From contig NZ_CP061714.1 in assembly GCF_014764385.1 (NCBI RefSeq), positions 1,860,001 through 1,924,000 of the forward strand: a stretch of DNA of 64,000 nucleotides, written 5' to 3'. The notes under the pieces were generated by a model. That model saw only the letters and a list, made by a program, of their open reading frames with translations. It did no database searches and was not told the origin of the DNA. The position numbers were made by a program, and so were the translations under genes. The DNA is from Luteimonas sp. MC1825. GTDB lineage: Bacteria > Pseudomonadota > Gammaproteobacteria > Xanthomonadales > Xanthomonadaceae. Numbering within the stretch: position 1 is the first letter of the stretch; each line of letters begins with the position of its first letter. Of this stretch, positions 29,421-38,862 are shown piece after piece.

Positions 29421-30289
29421 TGCGCCCCGCGGGCGCGCTGCCGGCGCTGCTGGCGCTGGCCGTTGGCGTCGCGTCCGCGCTCGCCGCGCCCGGCGCGGCT
29501 GCACGGCAGGCTTCGAGCGATGCGCCGGCAGCTGCCGACGCGCGCGTCGTGTTCCCGGCCAGCGTGCAGCAGGGCGCGCTGGTGATCGGCAAGGTGCCGC
29601 CGGGCAGCCGCGTCGACTACGACGGCCGCGTGCTGCGCACCACCGGCTACGGCAGCGTGGTGTTCGGCGTTAGCCGCGATGCCGCCGGCCCGCTGCGCGT
29701 CGGCGTGACCGCACCCGACGGCCGCCGCACGCACGCGAGCATCGCCGTCACCCCGCGCGACTGGCCGATGGAACACGTGAACGGGGTGCCGCCGAAAACC
29801 GTCGAGCCGCCGCCGGCGATCGCCGAACGCATCCGCCGCGAACAGGCCCGCGTCACCGCGGTGCGCGTGCGCGACGACGACCGCGCTGACTTCGCGCGGC
29901 GCTTCCAGCGTCCGGTCGAAGGCCGCATCAGCGGGCGCTTCGGCAGCGGCCGCATCTACAACGGCAAGCCAGGCGCAGGGCATTCCGGCATGGACATCGC
30001 CGCGCCCACCGGCACCGCGGTGAAGGCACCGGCAGCCGGCGTGGTGACGTTCGCCGACCCGGGCCTCTACCTCACCGGCGGCACCGTGGTGATCGACCAC
30101 GGCCACGGCGTGAGCTCCAACTTCCTGCACCTTTCGCGCATCGATGTCGCGGAAGGCGACCGCGTCGAGCAGGGCCAGGCCTTTGCCGCCGTCGGCGCCA
30201 CGGGACGCGCCACCGGCCCGCACCTGCACTGGGGCATGAACTGGTTCGACGTGCGCGTCGACCCGCTGCTGGTGCTGGAACGCCCCTAG
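29420..30289 (+). CDS. Secreted M23 (LytM) metallopeptidase
   Basis: A 289-residue envelope endopeptidase or LytM-domain regulator. A signal peptide is visible (GALPALLALAVGVASALAAP, cleavage near 25-30). The LytM domain occupies residues ~170-285: first metal ligands in GHSGMDIAAPTGTAV, then FLHLSRIDV, and the HxH in GPHLHWGMNWFDV. All zinc ligands are present, so it is likely active on peptidoglycan cross-bridges. Its ATG shares one base with the dihydroorotase stop. It ends five bases from the convergent folE2 stop. Confidence 0.9.
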   Translation: MRPAGALPALLALAVGVASALAAPGAAARQASSDAPAAADARVVFPASVQQGALVIGKVPPGSRVDYDGRVLRTTGYGSVVFGVSRDAAGPLRVGVTAPDGRRTHASIAVTPRDWPMEHVNGVPPKTVEPPPAIAERIRREQARVTAVRVRDDDRADFARRFQRPVEGRISGRFGSGRIYNGKPGAGHSGMDIAAPTGTAVKAPAAGVVTFADPGLYLTGGTVVIDHGHGVSSNFLHLSRIDVAEGDRVEQGQAFAAVGATGRATGPHLHWGMNWFDVRVDPLLVLERP

Positions 30290-30293
30290 GGCG

Positions 30294-31217
30294 TCAGCCG
30301 ACGGCGCCGCTGACGCGGGCGACCGCGTCGTGCGCGTGCAGGCTTTCGAAGTGCGACACGGTGATGTCGAAGCGCGCGACGCGCGCATCCGCGGCGACGG
30401 CGGCGGCGACGCGGCGCGCCGCGTCCTCGCAGAACATCAGGTTGGCGGCATTGGCGCGGGCGAAGGCCTGTTCGTCCTCGCGCTTGACCGCGGTCTGCAC
30501 CGGCGTGCCAAGCGCCGCTTCGACCGCGTCCACCAGTTCGCGCAGCGGCAGCATGCCGATGCCCGGGCGCAGCATCACGCGCACGTCGGCGCGGCTGCGC
30601 TGCGCGTGCGGAGTTGCGGCGAGTCCGCGCTCGGATGCGAGCCAGTCGCGCACGGCCGGGGCGGACGGTGACGGCTCCCCGCTGAAATCGTCTGCGAAGC
30701 GATCGGCGTTGGCCTTGCGCGACAGCGCGGCGGAGGCCGGGCAGGTGCTCGAGTAGTCCACGCCGAACGCGAGCACCACCTCTATCCCGGTAGCGGACAG
30801 GCTGGCGTCGAGTTCGACCGGATAGGCCTTCCAGCCGGCGTTGTCGCTGGCCAACGCGCGGCGCAGCAGCAGGTGCTGGTAGCGGAGCGTCAGGCGGGCG
30901 GTACTGGCCAGCCCGCTCTGCGAGTCGATGCAGTCCTGCAGCAGCCGGCCGAGCACCGGCACCGTCAGCGGCTGCGCGGCCAGGGTGTCCTGCAGGCGCA
31001 GGTAGAGCCGCGACATGTGGATGCCACGCGTATCCGCACTGGTGAGGTTGACGCCGATGTCCGCCGACGCCGGCACCAGCATGGAGTCGCCACCCTCCGT
31101 GGCCACGCGCAAGGGCAGCGCGATCCTGCGCATGCCGACCCAGTCGAGCGGGCGCGCGGCGGCGGCGAGATCGTCGGCGACGTCGGGCAGCGCCTGCGGT
31201 TGCGTGGTGGAGGTCAA
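30294..31217 (-). CDS. folE2: GTP cyclohydrolase FolE2
   Basis: Type IB GTP cyclohydrolase, the alternative first enzyme of folate synthesis, usually able to use metals other than zinc. The ~307-residue protein carries the FolE2 catalytic Cys in YSSTCPASAALSR, plus SADIGVNLTSADTRGIHMSR and the C-terminal FDITVSHFESLHAHDAVARV. The likely start is the TTG at 31215-31217 (weak AGG upstream); the frame is open further upstream without family support. It is the last gene of the efp-led group, separated by 77 bases from the preceding gene. Confidence 0.92.
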   Translation of the reverse strand: MTSTTQPQALPDVADDLAAAARPLDWVGMRRIALPLRVATEGGDSMLVPASADIGVNLTSADTRGIHMSRLYLRLQDTLAAQPLTVPVLGRLLQDCIDSQSGLASTARLTLRYQHLLLRRALASDNAGWKAYPVELDASLSATGIEVVLAFGVDYSSTCPASAALSRKANADRFADDFSGEPSPSAPAVRDWLASERGLAATPHAQRSRADVRVMLRPGIGMLPLRELVDAVEAALGTPVQTAVKREDEQAFARANAANLMFCEDAARRVAAAVAADARVARFDITVSHFESLHAHDAVARVSGAVG

Positions 31218-31294
31218 GCGGCGTGCCTGCAATCGAGAACGGTTTGCAATTGTACCCGGCGCTGCAAACCGGTCGCTGCAACGCTGCGTCGCGG

Positions 31295-31969
31295 TCAGGC
31301 CGCGCGGCGCGCCGCGCGCCACGCGGCCAGCAGCGCCCGCAGCGGCGGCACCGCCCGTTCGGGATGTGCCATGCGCGCCCGCAGCAGCGCGAGCTGGATG
31401 CCACGCGGCCGCGTGCCCGGCTGCGCCGTCATTGCCGTCGCCCCTGGGATGGGGGCGGCACCGACCGCGCCGACCAGCAACGCCTTCTCGCCGGCCAGCG
31501 TGGCCAAAACCGCGGCGACCGCGCCCGCATCGACCGTGCGGCCGGCGAACAACGCTGCCTCGCAGGCGGCAACCGCCTCGGCGAAAGCCTGGCCGTCCGC
31601 AGGCATGGACGCCATCGGCAGGCTGTCGTGTTCGTCCTGGTCGCGCATGGCGCGCAGCGTGGGCAGCGCCAAGCCCAGCGCGCGCCACGGCGCCTGGCAC
31701 GGTTGCAGCACCGCACCCAGCGGATGCCGGCGCGCGCCCTTCTCCCAACCTGCCAGTTCCTCCTGCCACCACGCCAGCTTGGCCAGCCCTGGCGTGGGAT
31801 CGCTGCCGGCCCAGGCCGCGTCGCTCAGCTCCTGCAGCAGGCTGAACCAGGCCTCCACCACGTCGCGCTGCGCCGCCGGTACGAACACCATCGCCAGCGC
31901 CCACTCTGGCCAGCGCGTGCGCCACTTGGCGACGAAGCCGGCGGCCTCGTCGCGCACATCGATGCTCAC
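31295..31969 (-). CDS. Truncated squalene/phytoene synthase-like protein
   Basis: A 224-residue, mostly helical protein. RWPEWALAMVFVPAAQRDVV and AWFSLLQELSDAAW resemble the N-terminal helices of the squalene/phytoene synthase family. The two Asp-rich substrate-binding motifs are absent (PGLAKLAWWQEELAGWEKG stands in the first position), so it is unlikely to make prenyl chains. Similar short proteins sit beside ubiG and gph in xanthomonads. A role in quinone synthesis or assembly is guesswork. Start is a GTG overlapping the gph stop (GTGA). Confidence 0.65.
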   Translation of the reverse strand: MSIDVRDEAAGFVAKWRTRWPEWALAMVFVPAAQRDVVEAWFSLLQELSDAAWAGSDPTPGLAKLAWWQEELAGWEKGARRHPLGAVLQPCQAPWRALGLALPTLRAMRDQDEHDSLPMASMPADGQAFAEAVAACEAALFAGRTVDAGAVAAVLATLAGEKALLVGAVGAAPIPGATAMTAQPGTRPRGIQLALLRARMAHPERAVPPLRALLAAWRAARRAA

Positions 31970-32658
31970 GGCCAGGCCGCCGGATCAAGCAGGTCGCGCG
32001 GCGCGTCGGCCATGGCGTCGGCCTGCCAGGTGAGCGGGTCGTCGTGCTGCAGGCGGTAGCCCCACAGCGCGACCAGCGAGCGCATGCCGGCGGCACGCGC
32101 GGCGAGGATGTCGCGCTCGTCATCGCCCACGTACACGCAGTCGGCGGGCGCAAAGCCCAGCTGCGCCGCGGCGTGCAGCAGCGGCAGCGGGTGCGGCTTG
32201 CGTTCGGCCAGGCTGTCGCCGCCGATCAGCACCGCGCTGCGCGTCTCCCAGCCCAGCGACGGCATCAGCGCGCGCGCCAGGTACTCCGGCTTGTTGGTGA
32301 TGATGCCCCAGCACGTGCCATCGGCCTCGAGTGCAGCCAGCATGGCCTCGATGCCGTCGAACGCGGCGCCGTGGCGACCGAGTTCGATGGCATAGGTGTC
32401 CAGGAACTCGCGCACGATCTCCGGCCCGACTTCTCCGCCCAGCTCGGGGAATGCGGCCGCGCTCATGGCCCGCGCGCCGCGCGAGACGTGCGGGCGCACG
32501 TCAGCAAGCTCCATCGGTGCCGCCCCGCGCGCGGCGCGCATGCGGTTGAGGGTGGCGGCCATGTCCGGGGCGCTGTCGAGCAGGGTGCCGTCGAGATCGA
32601 ACAGCACGCAGCGCGGGAAGCGGCCGCCCTGCCCGGCCGGCGACGCAGCTCCGCTCAC
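31966..32658 (-). CDS. gph: Phosphoglycolate phosphatase-like HAD hydrolase
   Basis: A 230-residue HAD phosphatase. Motif I is [17 protein letters not shown] with the Asp nucleophile, motif II is the Thr in [14 protein letters not shown], motif III is the Lys in [11 protein letters not shown], and motif IV is [18 protein letters not shown]. The cap domain fits phosphoglycolate phosphatases, which remove 2-phosphoglycolate from DNA repair. In this lineage gph commonly follows ubiG. The GTG at 32656-32658 overlaps the ubiG stop. Confidence 0.9.
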   Translation of the reverse strand: MSGAASPAGQGGRFPRCVLFDLDGTLLDSAPDMAATLNRMRAARGAAPMELADVRPHVSRGARAMSAAAFPELGGEVGPEIVREFLDTYAIELGRHGAAFDGIEAMLAALEADGTCWGIITNKPEYLARALMPSLGWETRSAVLIGGDSLAERKPHPLPLLHAAAQLGFAPADCVYVGDDERDILAARAAGMRSLVALWGYRLQHDDPLTWQADAMADAPRDLLDPAAWP

Positions 32659-33386
32659 GCCGCGTCCGGCCTGCGCGCGCAGGCGAGGTAGTTGACGTCG
32701 GTGCGCGACGACAGCCGCGCCGCGTTGCGCCCGGGCTCGTAGACCATGCCGCTGACGTCCTCCAGCTCCAGCCCCACACCGCGCAACCATGCCGCGAGCT
32801 CGGAAGGCTTGATGAAGTCGCGGTACTGGTGGGTGCCGCGCGGCAGCAGCCGCGCGATGTACTCGGCGCCGACGATCGCCAGCGCGAACGCCGCCGGTGT
32901 GCGGTTGAGCGTGGACACGAACAGCCGGCCGCCCGGCTTCAGCAGGCGCGCGCAGGCGCCGAGGATGGCGCCCGGGTCGGGCACGTGCTCGAGCATTTCC
33001 ATGCAGGTCACGGTATCGAACGCGCCCGGCATTTCGTCGGCCAGCGCTTCCACCGACTGCAGCCGGTAGTCGACCTTGAGGCCGGACTCCAGCCCGTGCA
33101 GGCGTGCGACCTTGACCAGCTCGTCGGCGAGGTCGATCGCGGTGACCTCGGCGCCGGTGCGCGCCATGGCCTCGCTCAGCAGCCCGCCGCCGCAGCCCAC
33201 ATCCAGCACGCGGCGGCCGGGCAACGGTGCACGCGCCTGCACATACGCCAGGCGCACGGGATTGAGTGCGTGCAGCGGCTTCTGCGGGCCGTCGGGATCC
33301 CACCAGCGGGTGGCGAGCGCGGCAAACTTGTCGAGCTCGGACTGGCGAAAGTTGGGGCGTGCGTCGGATGAGGGCTGCATGGTCAT
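32655..33386 (-). CDS. ubiG: Ubiquinone biosynthesis O-methyltransferase UbiG
   Basis: SAM-dependent enzyme doing both O-methylations of the ubiquinone ring. The 243-residue product has [20 protein letters not shown], the SAM motif [17 protein letters not shown], the [16 protein letters not shown] block, and the membrane-interaction region [17 protein letters not shown]. The ATG at 33384-33386 overlaps the deaminase stop as ATGA; a second ATG is two codons later. It sits in a run of overlapping genes with gph next. Confidence 0.96.
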   Translation of the reverse strand: MTMQPSSDARPNFRQSELDKFAALATRWWDPDGPQKPLHALNPVRLAYVQARAPLPGRRVLDVGCGGGLLSEAMARTGAEVTAIDLADELVKVARLHGLESGLKVDYRLQSVEALADEMPGAFDTVTCMEMLEHVPDPGAILGACARLLKPGGRLFVSTLNRTPAAFALAIVGAEYIARLLPRGTHQYRDFIKPSELAAWLRGVGLELEDVSGMVYEPGRNAARLSSRTDVNYLACARRPDAA

Positions 33387-34732
33387 GGCTGCCTGCGGTC
33401 GATGCCGGCAATGCGCTCGCGCCATTGCCGTGCGTTGGCGGTGATGGCGGCCACGTCCATGTCGACCAGCTGGCGGGCGCGCAGTCGCGCGCGACCGGCG
33501 ATCCAGACGTCGCTCACCTGGTGGCGGCCGGCGGCGTAGACCAGCTGCGAGACCACGTGGTGCAGCGGCTGGGTCTCGAGGTCGGAGAGTTCGATGCAGG
33601 CGAGGTCGGCCTGCTTGCCGGGCTCGATCGAGCCGACCAGGTGGTCGAGGCCCATCGCCTTCGCGCCACCGAGCGTCGCCGCGCGCAGCGCGGTGAACGC
33701 GTCGAATGCCTCGGCGTCCTGCGCCACCGCCTTGGCCAGCAGCGCCGCGGTGCGCGTTTCCGAGACCATGTCGAGGTCGTTGTTGCTGGCGCAGCCGTCC
33801 GTGCCGATGGCGAGGTTCACGCCAGCGCGCTCCAGCGCGCAGGCGGGGCAGAACCCGGAGGCGAGCTTGAGGTTGGACTCGGGGCAATGCACCACGCTCA
33901 CGCCGCGCGCGGCGCACAGATGGATCTCGGCATCGGTCAGCTGGGTCATGTGCACCGCGATCAGACGGTCGTTGACCAGACCCAGGCGGTCGAGCCGCGC
34001 CAGCGGACGCTGGCCGTGCTCGCGCAGCGACTGCTCGACCTCCTGCGCGGTCTCGTGCAGGTGCAGGTGCACCGGCACGTCGAGCTGGTCGGCCAGCATG
34101 CGTACGCGCTCGAAGTTGGCGTCGCTGACGGTGTACGGCGCGTGCGGCGCGAACGCCATCGACACCAGCGGATCGTCGCGCCACTGGTCGTGGACTTCAC
34201 CGGCCTTGTCGAAGTACTCGTCGTCGCTCTTGGCCCAGGCGGTGGGGAAGTCGATGACCGGCAGGCCGACCCGGGCGCGGAAGCCGTGGCGCTTGTACAC
34301 CGCGGCCTGCACGTCGGGGAAGAAGTAGTTCTCGTTGGCGCAGGTGGTGCCGCCGCGCAGCATCTCCGCGATGGCGAGCGTGATGCCGTCGGCGACGAAG
34401 TCCGGTGCCATCACCGCGGCCTCGATCGGCCAGATGTGCTGCTGCAGCCACACCTTGAGCGGCAGGTCGTCGGCGATCCCGCGCAACAGGGTCATCGGAT
34501 TGTGGGTGTGGGCATTGACGAAGCCCGGCACCACCACCGCGCCGGGGCGCGCCACGGTTTCGGCCGCGCGGAAACGCAGGCGCGCCTCCGCGACCGGCAG
34601 CACCGCGACGATCACGCCGTCGCGGACTGCCACTGCATGGTCCTCCAGCACCACCGCGTGCGGCTCGACCGGCACCACGAAGCCGGCCTCGAGCAGCAGG
34701 TCGCAGGCCTCGGGCGTGTCCGCTGCGGTCAT
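33383..34732 (-). CDS. mtaD: TRZ/ATZ amidohydrolase, MTA/SAH deaminase-like
   Basis: A 449-residue metal-dependent deaminase. Metal ligands are the His pair in [16 protein letters not shown], His in [14 protein letters not shown], and Asp in [28 protein letters not shown] is also conserved. This family includes 5'-methylthioadenosine/S-adenosylhomocysteine deaminases. Since SAH is the by-product of the downstream UbiG methyltransferase, that role fits the context, but other substrates are possible. The ATG at 34730-34732 shares one base with the efp stop. Confidence 0.85.
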   Translation of the reverse strand: MTAADTPEACDLLLEAGFVVPVEPHAVVLEDHAVAVRDGVIVAVLPVAEARLRFRAAETVARPGAVVVPGFVNAHTHNPMTLLRGIADDLPLKVWLQQHIWPIEAAVMAPDFVADGITLAIAEMLRGGTTCANENYFFPDVQAAVYKRHGFRARVGLPVIDFPTAWAKSDDEYFDKAGEVHDQWRDDPLVSMAFAPHAPYTVSDANFERVRMLADQLDVPVHLHLHETAQEVEQSLREHGQRPLARLDRLGLVNDRLIAVHMTQLTDAEIHLCAARGVSVVHCPESNLKLASGFCPACALERAGVNLAIGTDGCASNNDLDMVSETRTAALLAKAVAQDAEAFDAFTALRAATLGGAKAMGLDHLVGSIEPGKQADLACIELSDLETQPLHHVVSQLVYAAGRHQVSDVWIAGRARLRARQLVDMDVAAITANARQWRERIAGIDRRQP

Positions 34733-35298
34733 CACTTGACCCGGCTGACGTACTCGCCGGAGCGGGTGTCGACCTTGATGACCTCTTCCTGGCTGACGAA
34801 CAGCGGCACGCGCACCACCGCGCCGGTTTCCAGCGTGGCCGGCTTGCCGCCGCCGCCGGAGGTGTCGCCGCGCACGCCGGGATCGGTCTCGGCGATCTTG
34901 AGCTCGACGAAGTTCGGCGGCGTGACCTGGATCGGCGTGCCGTTCCACAGGGTCACCACGCAATCCTCCTCGCCCTTCAGCCACTTCTCGGCGCCGCCCA
35001 TGCCGGCCTTGTCGGCCTGCACCTGCTCGAAGTTTTCCGGATCCATGAAGTGCCAGTACTCGCCGTCGGCATACAGGTAGCGCATGTCGGTATCGACCAC
35101 GTCGGCGGCTTCCATGGAGTCGGTCGCCTTCATGGTGACTTCCTGCACGCGGCCCGACTTGATCAGGCGGTACTTCACGCGGGTGAACGCCTGGCCCTTG
35201 CCCGGCTTGACGTACTCGGTGTCGGTGATGACGGCCGGATCATTGTTGACCAGGATCTTCATCCCGTTCTTGACGTCGTTCATGCCATAGCTGGCCAT
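34732..35298 (-). CDS. efp: Elongation factor P
   Basis: EF-P relieves ribosome stalling at proline runs. The 188-residue protein has the three-domain EF-P layout. The modification site is Lys34 in [15 protein letters not shown], the Lys type that is beta-lysylated in gammaproteobacteria. The divergent neighbour epmB encodes the lysine aminomutase for that modification; the ligase gene epmA is not in this window. The C-terminal block [20 protein letters not shown] is typical. The ATG at 35296-35298 follows GGAG. Confidence 0.97.
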   Translation of the reverse strand: MASYGMNDVKNGMKILVNNDPAVITDTEYVKPGKGQAFTRVKYRLIKSGRVQEVTMKATDSMEAADVVDTDMRYLYADGEYWHFMDPENFEQVQADKAGMGGAEKWLKGEEDCVVTLWNGTPIQVTPPNFVELKIAETDPGVRGDTSGGGGKPATLETGAVVRVPLFVSQEEVIKVDTRSGEYVSRVK

Positions 35299-35357
35299 GC
35301 GTGCTCCTGCAGGGGTTCGGCGGGGGTGGGCCGCGCGAGCGGCTAGAATGTCGCGAA

Positions 35358-36362
35358 ATGATACTCGCAGCCCCCCTTCCCATGCAGCCACGCGGTTGGC
35401 AGCAGGCCTGGCGCGACTCGGTGCGCGACCCGCGCGAGCTGCTTGCCCTGCTCGGCCTGGAGGCCGAAGCCGGGGCTGTCCCGGAGGCCGCGCTGGCTGC
35501 ATTCGCGCTGCGGGTGCCGCGCGCGTTCATCGGCCGCATGCGCCATGGCGACCGCCACGACCCGCTGCTGCGCCAGGTCCTGCCGCTGGACGACGAGCTG
35601 CGCACGGTGCCCGGGTTCGGGCTGGACGCGGTCGGCGACGGCGCCGCCCGTGTCGCCCGGGGGGTGATCCACAAGTACGAGGGGCGCGCGCTGCTCGTGG
35701 CCACCGGTAGCTGCGCGATCAACTGCCGCTACTGTTTCCGCCGCCACTTCCCCTATGCCGAAGAGACCGCGGCAAGTGGCGGCTGGGCCGCCGCCGTCGA
35801 TGCGATTGCCGCCGACCCGTCGGTGAGCGAGGTGATCCTGTCCGGCGGCGACCCGCTGGCACTCGCCACCCACAAGCTGGCTGAAGTCACCGACCGCCTG
35901 CGCGCCGTGCCCCACGTGCGCCGCCTGCGCATCCACACCCGGCTGCCCGTGGTGCTGCCGGAGCGCGTGGATGACGCCCTGCTGGCGTGGCTGTCCGCCC
36001 TGCCCTGGCCGGTGGCCGTGGTGGTGCACGCCAACCACGGCAACGAATTCGACGCCAACGTGGACGCCGCCATGGCCGCGCTGCGCGGCGCCGGGGCCAC
36101 CCTGCTCAACCAGGCGGTGCTGCTGGCGGGGGTGAACGATTCGGTGGACGCGCTGGCCACCCTGTGCGAGCGCGGCTTCGATGCCGGCGTGTTGCCCTAC
36201 TACCTGCACCAGCTCGACCGCGTCGCCGGCACCGCACATTTCGAGGTCGATGACGCGCGCGCCCGCGCACTGCATGCGGCGCTGGTGGCGCGCCTGCCCG
36301 GCTATCTTGTCCCCCGGCTGGTGCGCGAAGTCGCCGGCGATGCTTCGAAACGCGCGCTTTGA
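35358..36362 (+). CDS. epmB: EF-P lysine 2,3-aminomutase EpmB
   Basis: Radical SAM, PLP-dependent enzyme that makes (R)-beta-lysine for EF-P Lys34. The 334-residue protein has the cluster motif [15 protein letters not shown] (CxxxCxxC), the [17 protein letters not shown] block and [14 protein letters not shown]. The C-terminal [17 protein letters not shown] is characteristic of the YjeK/KamA family. It is divergent from efp across 59 bases. A TAGAAT -10-like box at 35344-35349 precedes the ATG at 35358. An upstream ATG exists but encodes a glycine-rich non-family stretch. Confidence 0.95.
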   Translation: MILAAPLPMQPRGWQQAWRDSVRDPRELLALLGLEAEAGAVPEAALAAFALRVPRAFIGRMRHGDRHDPLLRQVLPLDDELRTVPGFGLDAVGDGAARVARGVIHKYEGRALLVATGSCAINCRYCFRRHFPYAEETAASGGWAAAVDAIAADPSVSEVILSGGDPLALATHKLAEVTDRLRAVPHVRRLRIHTRLPVVLPERVDDALLAWLSALPWPVAVVVHANHGNEFDANVDAAMAALRGAGATLLNQAVLLAGVNDSVDALATLCERGFDAGVLPYYLHQLDRVAGTAHFEVDDARARALHAALVARLPGYLVPRLVREVAGDASKRAL

Positions 36363-36425
36363 TGCGCACTGTCGTGGACGCCAGGCGTCGGCGCATGGCA
36401 TAACGCCGCTACCACGGAGACCCAC

Positions 36426-38516
36426 ATGTCCAAGAGCCAGGATGCCGCCCTGCGGTTGATGATCGTCGACGACAGCGTCGAAGCGGCCGAAGCCATCGTC
36501 AGCACGCTGCGCAATGCCGGCATCGCGGTGCGCCCGCTGCGGCCCGCATCGGCGGAGGAGTCCGCGACGACCATCGCCGGGCAGCCGATCGACGTGGTGG
36601 TCGCCGAACAGGCGTCGGTGACCGTGCCGCTCGCGACACTGATGCAGCAGGTGCTGGCGAGCGGCAAGGACCTTCCTGTGGTGGTGGTGGCCGGTGCCAT
36701 CGAGGAGGCCGGCTATGTCGAGGCGCTGTCCGCCGGGGTGCGCGCGGTCACCCTGCGCGAGCGGCCGCAACTGCTGCTGGCCGCGGTGCGCGACGCCTGG
36801 GCCGATGTCGAGGCCCGGCGCGCGCTGCGCCGGCTCGAAGGCCGCCTTCGCGAAACCGAGCGCCGCTGCGATGCGCTGATCGACTCCTCGCGCGAGCCGA
36901 TCGCCTACATCCACGAAGGCATGCACATCCGCGCCAACCAGGCCTACCTGGAGATGTTCGGCTACGACGATTTCGAGGACGTCGAGGGCATGTCGCTGCT
37001 CGACATGGTCGCGCCGCAGCACATCGAAGGCTTCCGCCAGCTGCTCAAGGACCTCGCCCGTGGCGACGCCCCGCCGCCGCGCCACGAACTGGAGGCGCGC
37101 GACATCAACGGCAACGCCTTTCCCGCGGCCATGGAGTTCACCCAGGCGCAGTACGAGGGCGAACCCTGCCTGCAGGTCATCTTCCGCCGCCAGGACGTGT
37201 TCGACCCGGAACTGGCGCTGGAGATCGAGGAGCTGCGCCAGCGCGACCAGGCTACCGGGCTGTTCAACCGGGCGACGTTCCTGCGCGCGCTGGAGGATGC
37301 CGTCGACGCGGTCTCCCAGGGCAGTGCGCAGCACGGCCTGCTGCTGGTCGAGCCCGACCACTACCAGCACCTGCTCGCCGATATCGGCCTGGATTCCGCC
37401 GATGGGCTGCTCGCCGCAGTAGGCGCGCGCCTGCAGTCGGTTATTGCTGTCGAGAGTGACGATGCAATCACCGCGCGCTTCGGCGAGCACACGCTTGCGG
37501 TGCTGTTGCGCGACAGCGACCACACCCGCACCCAGGCCATCGCCACGCGCGTGCTGGAGGCCTTTGCGGCCGAGCTGTTCGACATCGGCGAGCGCTCCAG
37601 CGTGATCACGGCCAGCATTGGCGGCGTACAGGTAGGCGAAAAGATCGCCAGCGTCAGCCAGGTGCTGGCCAAGGCGACCGAAGGCGTCGCGTCGGCCAAC
37701 GGCACCGGCGGCAACCGCCTGGAGCTGTTCGACGCCAGCGCGGTCGACCGCGCCGAGGAAGAGCACGTCCAGGCCTGGGTGACCCGCCTGCGCGACGCGC
37801 TGGACAACGAGGGATTCGTGCTGCACTACCAGCCCGTGATCAGCCTGCAGGGCGATACCGGCGCGGTCTACGAGGCCTTCCTGCGGCTGAAGGGTGCCGA
37901 CGGCGAACTGATCAAGCCGCTGACCTTCCTGCAGATCGCCGAGGAGCACGGTCTGCTCTGGGAGATCGACCGTTACGTGGTGGGCCACACCATCAAGGTG
38001 ATCGGCGAGCGCATCCGCGCCGGCCGCCCGACCACGCTGCTGGTCAAGGTGAGCCAGGCGTCACTGGCCGACGACAGCCTGCCCCGCTTCATCGGCGAGC
38101 AGCTGCTTGCCCATGGCGTGCCCGGCGAGTACCTGGTGCTGGAGTTGCCCGAGGCCAAGGTGTTCACCCACCTCAAGGCGGCGCAGGCGTTCGCCGCCGC
38201 CATCGGACGCCTCGACTGCCGGATCGCACTGGAGCACTTCGGTGCGGGCCTGGATTCGTTCCAGCTGCTGGCGCACCTGAAGCCGAACATGCTGAAGATC
38301 GATCCGGGCTTCACCGAGGAGCTGGCCAAGAGCCCCGACAACCAGCAACGCGTCCGCGAGATCGCCGGCAAGGCCCGCGAGCTCGGCATCCAGACCATGG
38401 CCGAGTTCGTCAGCGATGCGGCGACGATGTCGGTGCTGTTCGGCACCGGGGTGGATTACGTGTCCGGGCACTTCCTGGCGCCGTCCGGGCCGGACATGGG
38501 TTACGACTTCGAATAA
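36426..38516 (+). CDS. fimX: FimX-like degenerate GGDEF-EAL c-di-GMP receptor (REC-PAS-GGDEF-EAL)
   Basis: A 696-residue protein in the order receiver-like (1-~125), PAS (~140-260), GGDEF (~265-430), EAL (~440-696). The GGDEF signature is lost (RFGEHTLAVLL) and the EAL signature reads EAFLRL, with other catalytic acids replaced (LEHFGAGLDSFQ for DDFGxG). Both domains are thus probably inactive and the EAL binds c-di-GMP as a receptor. This matches FimX, the polar regulator of type IV pilus assembly that interacts with a PilZ protein and PilB in Xanthomonas. The receiver keeps VDDS but not a clear phospho-acceptor pair. The gene follows epmB by 63 bases. The pilus role is by homology. Confidence 0.85.
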   Translation: MSKSQDAALRLMIVDDSVEAAEAIVSTLRNAGIAVRPLRPASAEESATTIAGQPIDVVVAEQASVTVPLATLMQQVLASGKDLPVVVVAGAIEEAGYVEALSAGVRAVTLRERPQLLLAAVRDAWADVEARRALRRLEGRLRETERRCDALIDSSREPIAYIHEGMHIRANQAYLEMFGYDDFEDVEGMSLLDMVAPQHIEGFRQLLKDLARGDAPPPRHELEARDINGNAFPAAMEFTQAQYEGEPCLQVIFRRQDVFDPELALEIEELRQRDQATGLFNRATFLRALEDAVDAVSQGSAQHGLLLVEPDHYQHLLADIGLDSADGLLAAVGARLQSVIAVESDDAITARFGEHTLAVLLRDSDHTRTQAIATRVLEAFAAELFDIGERSSVITASIGGVQVGEKIASVSQVLAKATEGVASANGTGGNRLELFDASAVDRAEEEHVQAWVTRLRDALDNEGFVLHYQPVISLQGDTGAVYEAFLRLKGADGELIKPLTFLQIAEEHGLLWEIDRYVVGHTIKVIGERIRAGRPTTLLVKVSQASLADDSLPRFIGEQLLAHGVPGEYLVLELPEAKVFTHLKAAQAFAAAIGRLDCRIALEHFGAGLDSFQLLAHLKPNMLKIDPGFTEELAKSPDNQQRVREIAGKARELGIQTMAEFVSDAATMSVLFGTGVDYVSGHFLAPSGPDMGYDFE

Positions 38517-38544
38517 GACGGGGACTTTCGCGAGGCCACGGTCC

Positions 38545-38615
38545 GGCTGGAGGCTGCAGGCCGCAAGCTTCGCTGGCGTTCCGAGGCGTGCGCTTGCGGC
38601 CTGCAGCCTCCAGCC
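38545..38615. repeat. Palindromic repeat element, copy 1 (24-bp perfect arms)
   Basis: Arms at 38545-38568 and 38592-38615 are perfect inverted copies, beginning GGCTGGAGGCTGCAGG. The 23-base loop holds TTCGCTGGCGTTCCGAGG. It lies just after fimX in a gene-free 346-bp interval. It is REP/BIME-like and could also act as an RNA hairpin, but there is no U-tract. Confidence 0.85.
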
Positions 38616-38743
38616 TCGTCGTGATCCTGCTGCAGTGAGAGAGTGGCAAGAACGGGACAGCGTCGAAAACTGATGGGATGTCGCGCGCATCCACAAGCCG
38701 CCGTAATCTTGCAGGTTCGCGCCAAGCCGCCGCGGCGCATGAA

Positions 38744-38812
38744 GGCTGTCCGCGCATGTCGGCACGCGCACCTCGGAACGCCAGCGAAGCGTGTCGGCAT
38801 GCGCGGGCAGCC
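38744..38812. repeat. Palindromic repeat element, copy 2 (inverted, different stem, same loop)
   Basis: Arms at 38744-38767 and 38789-38812 (24 bases, three mismatches) enclose a 21-base loop. The loop is the reverse complement of the loop of copy 1 (CCTCGGAACGCCAGCGAA). The stems differ except for the terminal GGCTG and loop-proximal bases. The element lies in opposite orientation to copy 1, before the htpX stop. The interval 38616-38743 between the copies shows no gene. Confidence 0.8.
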
Positions 38813-38862
38813 ACGCCGCAGCTCCCACCGGCTGGCCCCGCCGCTATCTCAGCGCAGTGAGC

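Noticed and set aside
35343..37988. Long minus-strand open frame (~880 codons) opposite epmB and fimX
   Set aside because: Shadow of two convincing genes. No family motif and composition typical of reversed high-GC coding sequence.
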